From Gemmatimonadota bacterium (lineage in GTDB: Bacteria; Gemmatimonadota; Gemmatimonadetes; Longimicrobiales; Gaopeijiaceae): 5,185 bases of DNA. The notes below the pieces were generated by a model, which saw only the letters and a list, made by a program, of their open reading frames with translations, ran no database searches and had not been told where the DNA came from. Positions 4,430 through 5,185 of this stretch are shown piece after piece. The translations under genes and the position numbers were made by a program. Positions within the stretch are counted from its first letter, which is position 1; each line of letters starts with the position of its first letter. The DNA lies in NCBI GenBank assembly GCA_016209995.1, contig JACQVC010000332.1, positions 1 to 5,185 on the forward strand, read 5' to 3'.

Positions 4430-5185
4430 ATCGCGCTCCTTTGTGGGTGCTCGTCCTGCTCATCACCGTTGTGACCTATGGCGCCGCATCGCCTCAGGCT
4501 GCGCCGTCCGCGCGCCCAGCGGCGGCTTGCCCGGCCCTCCAGATGGCGCGAGGACTCGAAGGCGCGATCGCGCATGCGCGCTACTTGTCGGACGATGCCC
4601 TCGAGGGCCGCGGCGCGGCGACACCCGGCGAGCGCTGCGCGGTCGAGTACATCGCCGCGCAGTTCCGTCAGCTCGGTCTCGCGCCCGCGGGCGAGGACGG
4701 CGCCTACTTCCAGACCTTCCCGCTGCGCATCGGCGCACGACTCGGCTCGACCAACGCGCTCCGCGTGCCTGGCGGCAGCTACACCGCCGGTCAGGACTGG
4801 ATCCCCTACGGATTCTCGGGCAGTGCGACCGTCCAGGCCCCCGCTATCTACGGAGCCCACGGGATCACGCGGCCGGGCGATCCCAATGACACGTACAGCC
4901 GCCTCGACCTGTCCGGCAAGATCGTCGTGCTCGAGGCCGGCGACCCCGAGTCACCCAACGGCCGTTCGCTCAACGCGGATCCGCACTTCAAGGCTCGGGT
5001 CGCCGAAGGCCGCGGCGCGGCCGGCGTGATTATCCTCCTGCCGAACGGCGCCGCGCTGCCCGCTCCCGACGGCGAGGTGCGACCGGCCGGGAGGACCCCT
5101 GCCGTCGCCGTCCGCGGGTCCCTGGCCAACGCGGTTCGTCAAGCTGCGCAGTCGGGTTCGGTCCTCGACCTGCGCACCGCCGTCG
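4420..5185 (+). CDS. Secreted M28-family metallopeptidase with PA domain, N-terminal part (truncated by window edge)
   Basis: 255 codons are visible with no stop before the right edge. Residues 1-27 (MTTYRAPLWVLVLLITVVTYG...) form a signal peptide with one Arg and a hydrophobic core. Residues 51-101 match the start of M28 aminopeptidases: 'HARYLSDDALEGRGAATPGE' (52-71), then 'AVEYIAAQFRQLGLAPAGE' (74-92) and 'YFQTFPL'. Residues about 135-235 resemble a protease-associated (PA) insert: 'LSGKIVVLEAGDPE' (164-177), 'ARVAEGRGAAGVIILLP' (192-208) and 'TPAVAVRG'. M28 enzymes are two-zinc exopeptidases releasing N-terminal amino acids outside the cytoplasm. The zinc-binding catalytic domain lies beyond the window, so activity cannot be judged. 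The ATG at 4420 is chosen for the signal peptide; GAGG abuts it, too close for a good ribosome site. It overlaps the start of the divergent propeller gene by 10 bases if both starts are right. Confidence 0.88.
   Translation, partial: MTTYRAPLWVLVLLITVVTYGAASPQAAPSARPAAACPALQMARGLEGAIAHARYLSDDALEGRGAATPGERCAVEYIAAQFRQLGLAPAGEDGAYFQTFPLRIGARLGSTNALRVPGGSYTAGQDWIPYGFSGSATVQAPAIYGAHGITRPGDPNDTYSRLDLSGKIVVLEAGDPESPNGRSLNADPHFKARVAEGRGAAGVIILLPNGAALPAPDGEVRPAGRTPAVAVRGSLANAVRQAAQSGSVLDLRTAV
4436..4441 (-). promoter_or_regulatory. Strong Shine-Dalgarno for the propeller gene's upstream start
   Basis: AAGGAG on the minus strand lies 6 bases before the ATG at 4429, the ideal spacing. It is the main reason for choosing that start over the ATG at 4351. 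It sits inside codons 6-8 of the divergent M28 peptidase gene, so the two genes overlap at their 5' ends. Confidence 0.5.

Noticed and set aside
4270..4860. Minus-strand open frame of 196 codons opposite the peptidase gene
   Set aside because: The opposite frame has a signal peptide and M28/PA motifs. This one has only Arg/Ala-rich shadow composition.

Overview
The window is GC-rich, tightly packed chromosomal DNA from a bacterium. The gene content suggests a soil or sediment member of Gemmatimonadota or a close relative such as Acidobacteriota. The hints are a short PadR regulator with the 'LLQGTVELL...HGYGIA...EEGSLYPAL' layout, an exported six-repeat PD40 propeller protein, an M28 peptidase with a PA domain, and a Nudix protein with a 'DPWSGHMALPGG' signature. 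This placement is inferred from gene style, not from a marker gene. No rRNA, tRNA, CRISPR array, insertion sequence or phage gene is visible.

Layout, left to right. A PadR-family regulator (minus strand) runs off the left edge. Its upstream region holds a perfect 9-bp inverted repeat that looks like an operator. Next is a small minus-strand gene for a coiled-coil protein with one C-terminal membrane helix, built from 11- and 7-residue repeats. A C/T-rich gap of about 240 bases follows. Then comes a full-length thiI (minus strand), encoding the tRNA 4-thiouridine synthase with its C-terminal rhodanese domain. A 171-base divergent spacer separates thiI from a plus-strand Nudix hydrolase. Both genes have a plausible -35/-10 promoter whose -10 lies only 6-7 bases from the start codon, so both mRNAs are probably leaderless. 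The Nudix gene converges on a minus-strand exported PD40/TolB-like beta-propeller gene. The two stop codons are 12 bases apart and sit in a GC-rich hairpin. Finally, the 5' end of a plus-strand secreted M28-type peptidase gene diverges from the propeller gene and runs off the right edge.

How the genes may work together. thiI and the Nudix gene are independent housekeeping or nucleotide-metabolism genes that share a divergent promoter region. The propeller protein and the M28 peptidase both carry signal peptides and may work together outside the cytoplasm, for example in peptide scavenging, but this is inferred only from adjacency. The PadR gene probably belongs to a unit that continues beyond the left edge.

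I found no convincing undescribed multi-gene system. The most useful leads are regulatory: the pair of predicted leaderless promoters, the PadR-upstream inverted repeat, and the unusual 5' overlap of the propeller and peptidase genes.
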